From Gammaproteobacteria bacterium (lineage in GTDB: Bacteria; Pseudomonadota; Gammaproteobacteria; UBA6429; Thiohalophilaceae), in NCBI GenBank assembly GCA_029881995.1, contig JAOULO010000041.1:1-32129 (forward strand): 32,129 nucleotides of DNA. Reading direction: 5' to 3'. Shown here one piece after another: positions 15,899-26,147 of the stretch. The notes beneath the pieces are model-generated. The model did no database searches, was not told where the DNA came from, and saw only the letters and a program-made list of their open reading frames with translations. The stretch's first letter is position 1. Every line of letters begins with the position of its first letter. Position numbers and translations under genes: made by a program.

Positions 15899-17302
15899 AT
15901 GCCCGGCAAAACCTTATACGACAAATTATGGGATGCCCATGTGGTGCGCGACAATGGCGATGGCACTGCACTCTTATATATAGATCGGCACCTGGTGCAT
16001 GAGGTGACATCACCTCAGGCCTTTGAGGGGCTGCGTATGGCGGGTCGTAAGCCATGGCGAGTGAATGCAAACCTGGCCGTGCCGGATCATAACGTACCAA
16101 CCACGGATCGCAGTAAAGGTATCGAAGATGCGGTATCGCGTATCCAGGTAGAAACTCTCGACAGCAACTGCAGCGAGTTTGGCATCACCGAATTCAAGAT
16201 GGACGATATCCGTCAGGGTATTGTGCATGTCATCGGTCCAGAGCAGGGTGCGACCCTGCCCGGCATGACGGTGGTATGTGGTGATTCGCACACTTCGACG
16301 CACGGTGCCTTTGGTGCTTTGGCTCATGGTATCGGTACGTCTGAAGTGGAGCATGTATTGGCCACACAGTGCCTGGTACAGAAAAAATCCAACACCATGC
16401 TGGTGAGTGTGGATGGCAAGGTTGGTCCAGGTGTCACCGCAAAAGATATCGTGCTGGCCATCATTGGTGAAATCGGTACGGCCGGTGGGACCGGTTATGC
16501 CATCGAGTTTGGTGGTGAGGCGATTCGAGATCTTTCTATCGAGGGTCGTATGACCGTCTGCAATATGGCCATTGAGGCCGGTGCCCGTGCCGGTATGGTG
16601 GCCGTGGATGATAAGACCATTGAGTATGTCAAAGGTCGTCCCTATGCACCTACGGCAGAACAGTGGGATGCGGCGGTGAAAGAATGGAATGAGCTGCATA
16701 GTGATGCTGATGCGAAGTTTGATACGGTGGTACACCTCGATGCGGCTTCCATTCAACCACAGGTGACCTGGGGTACATCACCTGAGATGGTCGTACCTGT
16801 TGGAGCTAAGGTGCCGGATCCTGCCGGTGAGTCCGATGCGGTGAAGAGTGATGGCATGCAAAAGGCGTTGGCCTACATGGGACTGACTGCCAACACACCG
16901 ATTAGCGAGATTAAAGTTGATAAAGTCTTTATTGGCTCCTGCACCAATTCACGCATCGAAGACATTCGTGAAGCCGCCGCCGTGGCTAAAGGCCGCAAGG
17001 TGGCGGACAATATCAAGCTGGCCATGGTGGTTCCGGGCTCGGGTTTGGTGAAACAACAGGCCGAAGCCGAAGGCCTGGACAAGATTTTGCTCGAAGCCGG
17101 TTTTGAATGGCGTGAGCCCGGTTGTTCCATGTGTCTGGCCATGAACGCGGATCGCCTGGAGCCCGGCGAGCGGTGTGCATCAACATCGAACCGTAACTTC
17201 GAAGGTCGACAGGGGCAGGGTGGACGTACCCATCTGGTCAGTCCTGCTATGGCCGCGGCCGCTGCAGTCGCTGGTCACTTTGTCGATGTAAGAACTATTT
17301 AA
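15899..17302 (+). CDS. leuC: 3-isopropylmalate dehydratase large subunit
   Basis: With LeuD it isomerises 2- to 3-isopropylmalate in leucine synthesis. The 467-residue product (E. coli 466) has the aconitase-type 4Fe-4S cysteines at 348 (SCTNSRIED), 409 and 412 (PGCSMC). Substrate and core motifs include [18 protein letters not shown] and [17 protein letters not shown] at 15886-15890 is 8 nt from the ATG. leuD follows after 10 nt, making a leuCDB unit. leuA is not in the window. Confidence 0.98.
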   Translation: MPGKTLYDKLWDAHVVRDNGDGTALLYIDRHLVHEVTSPQAFEGLRMAGRKPWRVNANLAVPDHNVPTTDRSKGIEDAVSRIQVETLDSNCSEFGITEFKMDDIRQGIVHVIGPEQGATLPGMTVVCGDSHTSTHGAFGALAHGIGTSEVEHVLATQCLVQKKSNTMLVSVDGKVGPGVTAKDIVLAIIGEIGTAGGTGYAIEFGGEAIRDLSIEGRMTVCNMAIEAGARAGMVAVDDKTIEYVKGRPYAPTAEQWDAAVKEWNELHSDADAKFDTVVHLDAASIQPQVTWGTSPEMVVPVGAKVPDPAGESDAVKSDGMQKALAYMGLTANTPISEIKVDKVFIGSCTNSRIEDIREAAAVAKGRKVADNIKLAMVVPGSGLVKQQAEAEGLDKILLEAGFEWREPGCSMCLAMNADRLEPGERCASTSNRNFEGRQGQGGRTHLVSPAMAAAAAVAGHFVDVRTI

Positions 17303-17312
17303 GGAAGAGACG

Positions 17313-17951
17313 ATGGATAAATTTACCCAGTTAAAAGCGATTGTCGCACCCATGGATCGACCCAATGTCGATACTGATGCGATCATTCCCAAACAGTTTC
17401 TGAAATCGATCAAACGCAGTGGCTTTGGCCCCAATCTGTTCGATGAGTGGCGTTATCTGGATCACGGTGAGCCGGGCATGGACAATAGCCAGCGTCCCAT
17501 CAATCAGGATTTTGTCTTGAACCTGCCTCGTTATAAAGGTGCAGAGATCCTGATTGCGCGTGAGAATTTCGGTTGTGGTTCATCACGCGAACATGCTCCA
17601 TGGGCCTTGCTGGATTATGGCTTTCGCGTGATCATCGCACCCAGTTTTGCCGATATCTTTTATAACAACAGTTTTAAGAACGGCATCCTGCTTATCAAAC
17701 TGGATGCAGAAGTCGTAGACCAGCTATTCAAAGATGTTGCAGTCGAAGATGGTTATGAGCTGGATGTTAACCTTGCTGAGCAAACCATTACCAAGGCTGA
17801 CGGTGCTGTGATTAAATTTGATATCGATGAATTCCGTAAGCACCGTTTATTAAACGGTCTGGATGACATCGGACTGACTTTACAGCATGTCGACGACATC
17901 AAGGCTTACGAACAAAAACGTAGTGCTCAGGCACCCTGGCTATTCGTTTAA
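17313..17951 (+). CDS. leuD: 3-isopropylmalate dehydratase small subunit
   Basis: This swivel-domain partner of LeuC, at 212 residues, has the usual length. It shows [14 protein letters not shown] at the N-terminus and the conserved [15 protein letters not shown] loop, which completes the active site. AGGAAGAG lies just upstream of the ATG. leuB follows after 30 nt. Confidence 0.98.
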   Translation: MDKFTQLKAIVAPMDRPNVDTDAIIPKQFLKSIKRSGFGPNLFDEWRYLDHGEPGMDNSQRPINQDFVLNLPRYKGAEILIARENFGCGSSREHAPWALLDYGFRVIIAPSFADIFYNNSFKNGILLIKLDAEVVDQLFKDVAVEDGYELDVNLAEQTITKADGAVIKFDIDEFRKHRLLNGLDDIGLTLQHVDDIKAYEQKRSAQAPWLFV

Positions 17952-17981
17952 TTAAAAATTTAGTTTTAGAGCGGAAAGATT

Positions 17982-19052
17982 ATGACAAAGAAAATTGCAG
18001 TACTACCTGGTGACGGTATTGGTCAGGAGATCGTGGCCGAGGCCATTAAGGTAATCAAAAAGCTACAGGCCGATGGTCTTGATGTAGAAATGAATGAAGG
18101 CCTGGTAGGTGGTACCGCCTATGATGCCACTGGCACGCCACTGCCAGAAGAAACCTTAAAGCTGGCCAAAGAGTCCGATGCGATTTTGCTGGGGGCCGTG
18201 GGTGGTTATAAATGGGAATCGCTGGATATCTCGGTGCGTCCTGAAAAAGGTCTGTTGGGGCTGCGTAGTGAATTAGGCTTGTTTGCCAACCTGCGTCCCG
18301 CGATTCTCTATCCACAGCTGGCGGATGCATCGACCTTAAAACCCGAAGTGGTTTCAGGTCTGGATATCATGATCGTACGTGAACTGACTGGTGGTATCTA
18401 CTTTGGTCAACCACGTGGTGTACGTACGCTGGATAACGGTGAGCGTGAAGGCTTCAACACACTGGTATATCGCGAGTCCGAAGTAAAGCGTATTGCGGAA
18501 GTGGCATTTGACATTGCCCGCAAGCGTGGCAAGAAGGTTTGCTCAGTCGATAAGGCCAACGTACTGGAAGTGACTGAGATGTGGCGTGATGTGGTGAATG
18601 AACTGCACAAGGACAATAGCGACATCGAACTCAGCCATATGTATGTCGATAATGCGGCTATGCAACTGGTACGCGCGCCCAAACAGTTTGATGTAATGGT
18701 GACCACCAATATGTTCGGTGACATTCTTTCTGATTGTGCCGCTATGCTGACCGGTTCCATCGGTATGTTGCCATCGGCCTCGCTGAATGAAAAAGGTCAG
18801 GGCATGTATGAACCGATCCACGGTTCAGCACCCGACATTGCCGGTCAGAATGTGGCGAATCCATTGGCAACCATCCTGTCTGTGGCGATGATGTTGCGTT
18901 ATTCACTGGATGAACCGGCCATGGCAGATCGCATCGAGAAGGCAGTCGAGAAGGTACTGGATGATGGTTTACGTACGGCGGACATTTATTCCGATGGAAT
19001 GAAGAAAGTTAGTACATCAGAAATGGGGGATGCCGTTGTCGCGGCACTTTAA
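17982..19052 (+). CDS. leuB: 3-isopropylmalate dehydrogenase
   Basis: This NAD-dependent oxidative decarboxylase makes 2-ketoisocaproate, the leucine precursor. The 356-residue product carries [71 protein letters not shown] and the NAD-site motif [12 protein letters not shown]. It lies third in leuCDB, with asd 17 nt downstream, so leucine and aspartate-family genes may share a transcript. Confidence 0.98.
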   Translation: MTKKIAVLPGDGIGQEIVAEAIKVIKKLQADGLDVEMNEGLVGGTAYDATGTPLPEETLKLAKESDAILLGAVGGYKWESLDISVRPEKGLLGLRSELGLFANLRPAILYPQLADASTLKPEVVSGLDIMIVRELTGGIYFGQPRGVRTLDNGEREGFNTLVYRESEVKRIAEVAFDIARKRGKKVCSVDKANVLEVTEMWRDVVNELHKDNSDIELSHMYVDNAAMQLVRAPKQFDVMVTTNMFGDILSDCAAMLTGSIGMLPSASLNEKGQGMYEPIHGSAPDIAGQNVANPLATILSVAMMLRYSLDEPAMADRIEKAVEKVLDDGLRTADIYSDGMKKVSTSEMGDAVVAAL

Positions 19053-19069
19053 TTAAAGAGGGTAGGATA

Positions 19070-20182
19070 ATGAAGCGAGTAGGTTTTGTAGGTTGGCGTG
19101 GCATGGTGGGCTCAGTACTCATGCAACGTATGCGTGATGAAAACGATTTTGCCGACATCGAGCCAGTCTTTTTCACCACATCACAGGCTGGGAAACCCGG
19201 TCCGGATGTGGGTAAAGACGTGCCACCATTAAAAGATGCGACCGATATTGATGAACTGAAGGCCATGGATGTGATCATCACCTGTCAGGGTGGTGACTAC
19301 ACCAAGCAGGTTTATAAACCACTTATGGATGCTGGTTGGAAAGGTTACTGGATCGACGCTGCTTCGACACTACGCATGGCCGATGACAGCATCATTGTAC
19401 TCGACCCGGTTAACAAGGACGTGATCGAGAGTGGTCTTAGTAGTGGTGTGAAAACCTATGTTGGTGGTAACTGTACCGTGAGCCTGATGCTGATGGCCAT
19501 CGGTGGTCTGTTTGAAAAAGATCTTATCGAATGGATTACACCCATGACCTATCAGGCAGCCTCGGGTGCTGGTGCGCAGAACATGCGTGAACTGATTCGT
19601 CAGATGGGCGCTATCAATGGCCAGGTGCAGTCGCTGAATGAAGACCCTGCTACCGCCATTCTGGATATCGACAGGAAGGTAACTGAATTCCTGCGTAGTG
19701 ACGCCTATCCAACTGAACACTGGCCCGTGCCACTGGCTGCCAGCCTGATTCCATGGATCGACGTGCAGTTGGATTCCGGTCAGTCCAAGGAAGAGTGGAA
19801 GGCCCAGGTGGAAACAAACAAGATCCTCGGCCGCAGCAATTCACCTGTGCCGATCGATGGTCTCTGTGTTCGCATCGGTGCCATGCGTTGCCATTCACAG
19901 GCGCTGACTATCAAGATGAAAAAAGATGTGCCCATGGATGAAATCAACAGCATGCTGGCCGAGCACAATGACTGGGTTAAAGTGGTACCGAATGATCGCC
20001 AGGTCACTATGGATGAACTGACTCCCGCCGCGGTAACAGGCACACTGACCGTACCCGTTGGACGTATGCGTAAGCTGACCATGGGACCAGAATACCTGTC
20101 GGCCTTTACCGTCGGTGACCAGTTACTCTGGGGTGCAGCGGAACCACTGCGCCGGATGCTGCGTATTTTACTGGAGCAATAA
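19070..20182 (+). CDS. asd: Aspartate-semialdehyde dehydrogenase
   Basis: It reduces aspartyl phosphate to aspartate semialdehyde, the branch point to lysine, methionine, threonine and diaminopimelate. The 370-residue product is the long gammaproteobacterial form. The NADP loop is [18 protein letters not shown], the catalytic Cys135 lies in [10 protein letters not shown], and Arg268 and His275 ([13 protein letters not shown]) are present. All key residues are intact, in contrast to the paralogue that follows after 6 nt. Confidence 0.97.
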   Translation: MKRVGFVGWRGMVGSVLMQRMRDENDFADIEPVFFTTSQAGKPGPDVGKDVPPLKDATDIDELKAMDVIITCQGGDYTKQVYKPLMDAGWKGYWIDAASTLRMADDSIIVLDPVNKDVIESGLSSGVKTYVGGNCTVSLMLMAIGGLFEKDLIEWITPMTYQAASGAGAQNMRELIRQMGAINGQVQSLNEDPATAILDIDRKVTEFLRSDAYPTEHWPVPLAASLIPWIDVQLDSGQSKEEWKAQVETNKILGRSNSPVPIDGLCVRIGAMRCHSQALTIKMKKDVPMDEINSMLAEHNDWVKVVPNDRQVTMDELTPAAVTGTLTVPVGRMRKLTMGPEYLSAFTVGDQLLWGAAEPLRRMLRILLEQ

Positions 20183-20188
20183 AAACGC

Positions 20189-21214
20189 GTGACAAGCAAA
20201 CAAATTGATATTGCTATTGTGGGTGCCGCTTCCCTGGCTGGGGAAGCGGTTCTGTCCTTATTGGCGGAACGAAAATTCCCAGTTGGTAAACTCTATGCTG
20301 TTGACCTGGTGGAACAATCCGGAAGCCATGTTGAGTTTAAAGATGAACCAGTTGTTATTCATGAGTTAGCCGATTTTGATTTCTCAGTTGTACAGCTAGC
20401 CATTTTCCTACTGGATGGTCCTAAGGCCGTAGAATATGCTCCTAAAGCAACACAGTCCGGATGTATTGTGATAGACAGCAGTATTGGGTTTAGATATGAG
20501 GATGATGTCCCCTTGATCATTCCTGGTCTCAATGATGAGTTGATTGGCGATTATCGGGAGCGGATGATACTGTCGATCCCTTCAAGTGCGGCTTACCAGT
20601 TAATAAAGATTCTCGAGCCAATCCACCAGGCAGTAGGGGCCAATGAGGTGACAGTCTGTGTCATGCAGCCTGTTTCTGAACAGGGTAAGCCAGGACAGGA
20701 GGAACTGGGTCGGCAGACAGCACAGCTATTAAATTTTCAGAATGCGGATAAACAGGTATACCCGAGCCAGATTGCCTTCAATACAATTTTACATAGCGGG
20801 ATTCTGTTAGAAGGGGGCTACACCTCAGACGAGCTAGACATAGTCAAAGCTACGCATAAAATCCTTAATAATGATAAGATATCAATCTCACCAACAGTGG
20901 TGACGGTTCCGGTGTTTTTTGGGAATTCCTCAATAGTACAAATTGGGACTCAGGAACCACTAGGGGCAGACAAGGCAGCAGAAATATTAGACAATATACC
21001 GGGGGTGAGGCTGACTCAAACAACTCAAACACAGCCAATGACCCCGGTTGACAATGCATCAGGCAAATCTGAGCTTGTGGTCAGCCGAATACGTAACAGT
21101 ATTTCAGGAGACGAAAAGTATTTGAATCTTTGTAGTGTGGTCGACAATATTCAAGGTGGGGTGGCACTAAACAGTGTTCAAACTGCTGAAATTTTGGTAA
21201 AAGACTATCTCTAA
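20189..21214 (+). CDS. usg: USG-1-like paralogue of aspartate-semialdehyde dehydrogenase, probably inactive
   Basis: The 341-residue product has the Asd fold: the dinucleotide loop IAIVGAASLAGEAVLSLL, the VIDSSIGFRYEDDVPLIIPG segment and a dimerisation domain. The catalytic Asn-Cys is replaced by Ser132-Ser133 (IPSSAAYQL). The active-site His region reads VPVFFGNSSIVQIG, with Asn where active enzymes have His. It therefore cannot use the normal thioester mechanism. The order asd-usg-fimV-truA is conserved in Pseudomonas, and E. coli usg precedes truA. The start is GTG, 6 nt after the asd stop and without a strong ribosome site, so coupling to asd is likely. Its function is unknown. Confidence 0.88.
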   Translation: MTSKQIDIAIVGAASLAGEAVLSLLAERKFPVGKLYAVDLVEQSGSHVEFKDEPVVIHELADFDFSVVQLAIFLLDGPKAVEYAPKATQSGCIVIDSSIGFRYEDDVPLIIPGLNDELIGDYRERMILSIPSSAAYQLIKILEPIHQAVGANEVTVCVMQPVSEQGKPGQEELGRQTAQLLNFQNADKQVYPSQIAFNTILHSGILLEGGYTSDELDIVKATHKILNNDKISISPTVVTVPVFFGNSSIVQIGTQEPLGADKAAEILDNIPGVRLTQTTQTQPMTPVDNASGKSELVVSRIRNSISGDEKYLNLCSVVDNIQGGVALNSVQTAEILVKDYL

Positions 21215-21244
21215 ACTATAGTTATCAAAGACTTATAAAGACTT
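21214..21244. repeat. Palindrome and direct repeats upstream of fimV
   Basis: AACTATAGTT (21214-21223) is a 10-bp palindrome. AAAGACTT occurs at 21227-21234 and 21237-21244, one helical turn apart, and AAAGACT also at 21200-21206 in the end of usg. This is a possible regulator site just before the fimV promoter. Confidence 0.4.
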
Positions 21245-21255
21245 TTCGAGATTTG
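21237..21255 (+). repeat. Sequence element shared with the ndk upstream region (copy 2)
   Basis: AAAGAC followed directly by TTTTCGAGATTT. It matches 667-686 apart from one inserted C there. It overlaps the predicted fimV -35 box. Confidence 0.35.
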
Positions 21256-21281
21256 TAGTGTAACTTATTGAATGGTAAGAT
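21253..21281 (+). promoter_or_regulatory. Predicted promoter of fimV
   Basis: TTGTAG (21253-21258), a 17-nt spacer and TAAGAT (21276-21281), 28 nt before the ATG. The -10 is 4/6, so strength is probably modest. Confidence 0.4.
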
Positions 21282-21309
21282 ATTTCCGTTTGGTTGAAGG
21301 GAAGAGGAA

Positions 21310-24300
21310 ATGCGGATAGAAAATCGGGTGATTCGTCGGCTAGCAGTAACGCTGCTTTCTGCCTGTTTAGTTATTTTGCCCATGTCAGCCCACGCGCTTG
21401 GCTTCGGTAATATTCGAATTAAGTCTGCATTAAATGAACCGCTGGATGCAGAAATTGAACTGTTATCGGCAACCCGATCTGATCTGAAAGGGCTGAAGAT
21501 CCAGTTAGCTTCCCGTGAAGCCTTCCTGAGGGCCGGTATAGAAAGACCTGGCCATCTTTCTCAACTTCAATTCTCCTTAAAGACCCGCTCCAACGGACGG
21601 GCCTATCTAAAAATCACCACTAAGGATTCAATTCGTGAACCATTCCTGGACTTCCTCCTGGAAATGAACTGGAAAAATGGCCGTATGTTACGAGAATATA
21701 CGGTATTGCTTGACCCACCAGACCGTATGCGACAACAGCCGACCCTGGTGGAATCTCCACAGACTGAATCACCGGTTGAAGTTGCAAAACAGGAAACAGT
21801 TTCTGAACAGGAGCAGGAATCACCGTTTGTTGAACAGGAGCAAGCTCAGGTTATAGCGGATGTACCTGCAGAGACTTCACCAGAAGCTGAAGCGCTGATC
21901 GAAGATCCAGTCACAACCGACAGTATTGCTGTCGCTGAGATTGAAGCCGAACCCGTTCCTCTTGCCGAGTCAGTCCCAGAAAATGAACTGGCAGCGCCAA
22001 TTGAAGATTCAATTGCATCAACTGATGATATACAGGCTGAAGAAGCTGTAGAAGCAGATGTCCCGGAACCTGATCCATTTGCAGGTGAAAAATTCCCTCG
22101 TATACCTATAAAAGCTGATAAACGCTTAAGGAAGGCTGAAGAAGCTGAGTTGGCTGCCCTTAATGTTGAGCCCATTGCGGAAGATTCCTTAGCAAGTGAG
22201 TCCGCTGCACCTATAGTTGAGCCACAGCCAGAAGAAGAACCCCTGGCGCATGAGCCGCAACCTGAAGCTGTTATGGAAGATACCATGATGGCTGAGTCTG
22301 TTGGTCGGGATGCTGTAGATTCTGTTACAACCAAGCACAATGATAAATTATGGAATATCGCTGATTCTATGCGTCCCGATGAATCGATATCGATTTATCA
22401 GGTAATGATGGCGCTATTGCAAAGTAATCCTGATGCATTTGTTGCTGGCAATGTCCATCGTTTAAAGGTTGGCAAAGTATTACGTATTGAAGATCCCACG
22501 ATGCTCTCTACGATGAGTAAGAGTCAGGCTGCCCAGGAATATATTGCCCAAACTCAGGCCTGGGAAGATTATCGCAGTCAGTTCGCCAGTGCGGACGTGA
22601 CACCTGTACAGGCAGAATCGATTTCGGAGTTTGGAACGGACTCAGTTAGTTCTACTGAACCAGCATCAACGGGTGACACTTCTGGTGAACTTGTCTTGGC
22701 AGCGCCGGAAGGTGATAACCAGACAGCAGGTTCAACTGGCGATCAGCAGGCAACAGTGAATAACGAGGTTGTTATCCTGCGTGAAGAAATTAGACAGGCC
22801 CTGAATGAAGCCGAGGCAGAAGGTAACAAAAATATAATCCTCAATGAGAGACTGCGTGATCTGGAAAGTCAGTTACAGGATCTGCAGCGATCAATTACTG
22901 TGCAGGATGATGAACTGGCAACCCTACAGAAACAACTTAGTGATGTTAACCAACGCAATATAGAAGCTGAACAGGCTGAACTGGTAAAACAAGCTGAACA
23001 ACAAGAGCAGGCTGGACAAGAGCCTGAGTATTCAGAAATACCAGGGGTAGTGGTAAATGAGCCTCAAGCTGATCAGGAAGTTCTGAGTGAGGCTGAAATG
23101 CTGGCAAAAGCTGAACAGGAATCTGCAGCACCTGAGACAGCGGTTTCTGAGCAGCAAGGCAAAGATCAGAAACCAGGCTTCCTTGAAAATATTCGCAATA
23201 CACTAGCAAACCTGGCATCGAATCTACCTGTTAGCCCAATGATTCTTGCCATCGGTGGTGGGGTAATCGTTGTCCTTTTACTATTGATGTTGCTTCTGAT
23301 GCAAAGACGCCGCCAGGCTGCCAACTTCCAGGAAAGCATTCTATCTGGTATTCCTTCCCATGAAATCATGGCATCCGAAGAAGCTTCCATGGAAACAAAC
23401 CTTTCCGGTGAGTCTTCCTTCCTGAGTGATTTTGCCATCAGTGGTGCCAGTGCCCTGCAGGGTGATGACGGTGATGTGGATCCATTGACCGAGGCAGATG
23501 TATTTATGGCCTATGGCCGTTATGAAGCAGCGGAAGAACGTATTCAGGAAGCAATTAAGAAAGATCCTCAGCGTCAGGAATTGCGAATCAAATTACTTGA
23601 GCTTTATAACACGACCAAGAATAAGCCAGCATTTGAAGCAGCTGCCCAGGAAATGTATGACAATATTGGAAAGGATGCTTCCAATCCAATGTGGCAAAAA
23701 GCCCTTGTCATGGGGTCCATGCTGGCACCAGAAAATCCATTGTTTAGTGGTGCTGGAGAGGATGCAACTCGTATCCGTGAAATTGAAGATGTGACACGAA
23801 TTAAAAATATGCCTGGAGAAGATGAGAATAACGATATTCTTGATCTAGGCATGGATGATTTACCTGCTGACAGCAGGCAGGAAGCAGGTTTAGATGATAT
23901 TGGTCTGGATCTGGACTTTACAGCAGATTCATCCGACGAACCCAGCCAGGCCCTGGATTTCGATTTTGATGCCAGCGAGGAAACGGCTCAGGTAGAAGCC
24001 CCTATGGATCTGGATTTCAATCTGGATGATAGTGACAAGTCATCACAGATCGATGTCTCTGGACTGGATTTCGAGCTACCCACGAATAATACCGCTGAAG
24101 TTGATCTCTCTGACCTTGATTTGCCCATGGATGAGACAGCCGAAACTGAACTGGCCATCAATATAGAGGAAGAGCAGGCAATGGATGCTCTGGACAAGGA
24201 TACGGCTCAATTCAGTATGGAAGATTCTCTGGGACTTGATTTGAATACACCCGAGGAAAGCCTGGCCGATCTCAATCTGAATTTTGATGATAGTAATGAA

Positions 24301-24621
24301 AGCAGCCTGGGGCTAACACTGGATATGGATATTGAAACAGCCGTTGCCAACCAGACCAATGATGGTTTAACCATGGAAATAGCTCAGCCAACCGAAACCC
24401 AGATTGATATGCCCACAGTTGAAGCAGAAGTTGATGCCACTGACATGGCTGATTTAGATGCACCCTCCATGATGGATGAAGTGGGTACCAAACTGGATCT
24501 GGCCAAGGCCTATATTGATATGGGCGATCCTGACGGGGCAAAAAGTATTCTGGATGAAGTTATGGAAGAAGGTTCTGCCCCGCAGCAAGAGGAAGCTAAG
24601 GAATTACTGCAGCAGATCTGA
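21310..24621 (+). CDS. fimV: FimV, polar peptidoglycan-binding hub protein
   Basis: FimV is an inner-membrane protein that organises the cell pole and supports type IV pilus function and twitching. The 1103-residue product has a signal peptide ending near SAHA and the FimV N-terminal domain (LGFGNIRIKSALNEPLDAEIEL). A long acidic Pro/Glu-rich linker is followed by a LysM-like domain at about 338-395 (VTTKHNDKLWNIADSM) that should bind peptidoglycan. A coiled coil at about 490-560, one membrane helix at about 643-665, a cytoplasmic TPR-like part (AYGRYEAAEERIQEAIKKDP), an Asp-rich low-complexity region and the FimV C-terminal motif (KLDLAKAYIDMGDPDGAKSI) complete it. GAGGAA lies just before the ATG. 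Position between usg and truA is conserved. Confidence 0.95.
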   Translation: MRIENRVIRRLAVTLLSACLVILPMSAHALGFGNIRIKSALNEPLDAEIELLSATRSDLKGLKIQLASREAFLRAGIERPGHLSQLQFSLKTRSNGRAYLKITTKDSIREPFLDFLLEMNWKNGRMLREYTVLLDPPDRMRQQPTLVESPQTESPVEVAKQETVSEQEQESPFVEQEQAQVIADVPAETSPEAEALIEDPVTTDSIAVAEIEAEPVPLAESVPENELAAPIEDSIASTDDIQAEEAVEADVPEPDPFAGEKFPRIPIKADKRLRKAEEAELAALNVEPIAEDSLASESAAPIVEPQPEEEPLAHEPQPEAVMEDTMMAESVGRDAVDSVTTKHNDKLWNIADSMRPDESISIYQVMMALLQSNPDAFVAGNVHRLKVGKVLRIEDPTMLSTMSKSQAAQEYIAQTQAWEDYRSQFASADVTPVQAESISEFGTDSVSSTEPASTGDTSGELVLAAPEGDNQTAGSTGDQQATVNNEVVILREEIRQALNEAEAEGNKNIILNERLRDLESQLQDLQRSITVQDDELATLQKQLSDVNQRNIEAEQAELVKQAEQQEQAGQEPEYSEIPGVVVNEPQADQEVLSEAEMLAKAEQESAAPETAVSEQQGKDQKPGFLENIRNTLANLASNLPVSPMILAIGGGVIVVLLLLMLLLMQRRRQAANFQESILSGIPSHEIMASEEASMETNLSGESSFLSDFAISGASALQGDDGDVDPLTEADVFMAYGRYEAAEERIQEAIKKDPQRQELRIKLLELYNTTKNKPAFEAAAQEMYDNIGKDASNPMWQKALVMGSMLAPENPLFSGAGEDATRIREIEDVTRIKNMPGEDENNDILDLGMDDLPADSRQEAGLDDIGLDLDFTADSSDEPSQALDFDFDASEETAQVEAPMDLDFNLDDSDKSSQIDVSGLDFELPTNNTAEVDLSDLDLPMDETAETELAINIEEEQAMDALDKDTAQFSMEDSLGLDLNTPEESLADLNLNFDDSNESSLGLTLDMDIETAVANQTNDGLTMEIAQPTETQIDMPTVEAEVDATDMADLDAPSMMDEVGTKLDLAKAYIDMGDPDGAKSILDEVMEEGSAPQQEEAKELLQQI

Positions 24622-24646
24622 TTCTGTTGCAGGCAGTTTATCTTTT

Positions 24647-24668
24647 TCAGCCAACCTAACCTGGCTGA
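24647..24668 (+). other. Hairpin between fimV and truA
   Basis: TCAGCCA and TGGCTGA form a 7-bp stem with an 8-nt loop in the 79-nt gap. No T run follows, so it is more likely a leader or processing structure than a terminator. Confidence 0.35.
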
Positions 24669-24700
24669 CAATAATGTGGAACAAAGACGAGTAACGGTTG

Positions 24701-25480
24701 ATGCGTATTGCACTGGCAGTGGAATATGACGGTAGCCCCTTTTGTGGTTGGCAATATCAGGATCACAGCCCTTCGGTACAGGCTACAGTGGAAAAGGCAC
24801 TCTCTCGGGTTGCCAATCACCCGGTACGAGTCATTTGTGCAGGGCGTACCGATACTGGTGTACATGCCACTGAACAGATAATCCACTTTGATACCGAATC
24901 CCAACGTGATGACCACCAGTGGGTGTTGGGTGCTAATACCCATCTTCCTGATTCCATTTCTATTCTCTGGGCAAAGCAAGTGAGTGAGGATTTTCATGCC
25001 CGATTTTCAGCCACTCGGCGTCGTTACCGTTATGTCATTCTTAATCGCAGAATTCGACATGCCTTACTGGCACACCGTACGGTATGGGAATACCGGCCAC
25101 TGGATGAATCGAGAATGGCGGCAGCGGCAAAATATTTAGTGGGTGAACATGATTTTTCCTCTTACCGGGCACTGGCCTGTCAGGCCAAAAGTCCTGTCCG
25201 GACCCTGTATCAACTGGATGTAAAACGCCATGAAGAAATCATCACCCTGGATTTGGAGGCGAATGCCTTCCTACACCACATGGTACGGAACATTGCCGGG
25301 GTCCTGATGAGCATTGGGGCAGGGGAACAGGAACCCATCTGGGCAAAAGAAGTGCTGGAAAAGCAGGATCGGACCCTGGGTGGAGTAACAGCACCAGCCG
25401 GGGGATTGTATCTTACCGGAGTGGATTATCCCCCTGAGTTTGAAATTCCCCGTCTTTCACGTCTGCCCATGGTCTGGTAA
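24701..25480 (+). CDS. truA: tRNA pseudouridine(38-40) synthase TruA
   Basis: TruA isomerises uridines 38-40 in the anticodon arm. The 259-residue product has ALAVEYDGSPFCGWQYQ, the catalytic Asp51 in AGRTDTGVHA, FSATRRRYRYVI and FLHHMVRNIAGVLM. The ATG at 24701 gives MRIALAVEYDG and is preferred over a TTG one codon earlier. It lies in the conserved fimV-truA-trpF order. Confidence 0.97.
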   Translation: MRIALAVEYDGSPFCGWQYQDHSPSVQATVEKALSRVANHPVRVICAGRTDTGVHATEQIIHFDTESQRDDHQWVLGANTHLPDSISILWAKQVSEDFHARFSATRRRYRYVILNRRIRHALLAHRTVWEYRPLDESRMAAAAKYLVGEHDFSSYRALACQAKSPVRTLYQLDVKRHEEIITLDLEANAFLHHMVRNIAGVLMSIGAGEQEPIWAKEVLEKQDRTLGGVTAPAGGLYLTGVDYPPEFEIPRLSRLPMVW

Positions 25481-25501
25481 CCTGTTGCGCCCGTCTATAC
25501 C

Positions 25502-25510
25502 TGATAGAAT
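25502..25510 (+). promoter_or_regulatory. Candidate extended -10 promoter before trpF
   Basis: TGATAGAAT gives a TGn extension and a 5/6 -10 box but no good -35 at 17 nt. It is the only promoter-like sequence in the 40-nt truA-trpF gap. If used, the leader would be only a few bases long. Confidence 0.3.
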
Positions 25511-25520
25511 ATGTCCCTTG

Positions 25521-26147
25521 ATGCGAACACGAGTCAAAATATGCGGTCTCAGCCGCGAATCGGATATCCAGACCGCTGTAAAGGCTGGGGCGGATGCCAT
25601 TGGCCTGGTGTTTTATGAGCCAAGCCCACGTAATGTCAGCATTGCGCAAGCAGCTAAGCTTGTTAAACAAGTTCCAGCATTTGTGACTACCGTTGGCCTG
25701 TTTGTAAATGCGCAAAAGGCCGAGGTTGAAGAAGTTATACAACATACCGGCATCGACCTGTTGCAGTTTCATGGTGATGAATCGGCAGGGTTCTGTGAAC
25801 AATTTGACAGGCCCTATATCAAGGCACTGCGAGTTTCCGATGACACGGAGATTACCCACTTTGCCTCCCTGTACAGTTCAGCAACGGGTTTACTCCTGGA
25901 TACTTACCAGAAGGGCAAGCCTGGCGGGACTGGGGAAACATTTAACTGGGACCTGATACCAGAAAATCTGAATCTACCGGTTATTCTGGCGGGCGGTTTG
26001 AAGCAGGACAATGTTGCCCAGGCGATAGAAAAAGTCAGACCCTATGCAGTAGATGTCAGTGGTGGGGTAGAAATGGAAAAAGGTATCAAGGACAAAGATA
26101 AGATTTACGCTTTTATGAAAGAGGTACAAGGCGTTGACAGAAGTTAA
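25521..26147 (+). CDS. trpF: Phosphoribosylanthranilate isomerase
   Basis: It isomerises phosphoribosyl-anthranilate in tryptophan synthesis. The 208-residue product has the catalytic Cys in [12 protein letters not shown] and the general-acid Asp in [20 protein letters not shown], followed by the phosphate site [11 protein letters not shown] and VDVSGGVE. The ATG at 25521 is chosen because it gives [10 protein letters not shown]; an open frame extends further upstream into truA, but those residues do not fit the family. It overlaps the trpB start by 14 bases. Confidence 0.96.
   Translation: MRTRVKICGLSRESDIQTAVKAGADAIGLVFYEPSPRNVSIAQAAKLVKQVPAFVTTVGLFVNAQKAEVEEVIQHTGIDLLQFHGDESAGFCEQFDRPYIKALRVSDDTEITHFASLYSSATGLLLDTYQKGKPGGTGETFNWDLIPENLNLPVILAGGLKQDNVAQAIEKVRPYAVDVSGGVEMEKGIKDKDKIYAFMKEVQGVDRS

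Noticed and set aside
16010-16756. Long minus-strand open frame inside leuC (248 codons)
   Set aside because: Fully antisense to leuC, His- and Thr-rich composition typical of a shadow frame, no recognisable domain or ribosome site.
21846-22340. Ser/Ala-rich minus-strand frame inside fimV
   Set aside because: Composition mirrors the Glu-rich linker of FimV on the opposite strand; no start signal.
24647-24668. fimV terminator
   Set aside because: The stem is short and no T run follows; kept only as a hairpin.
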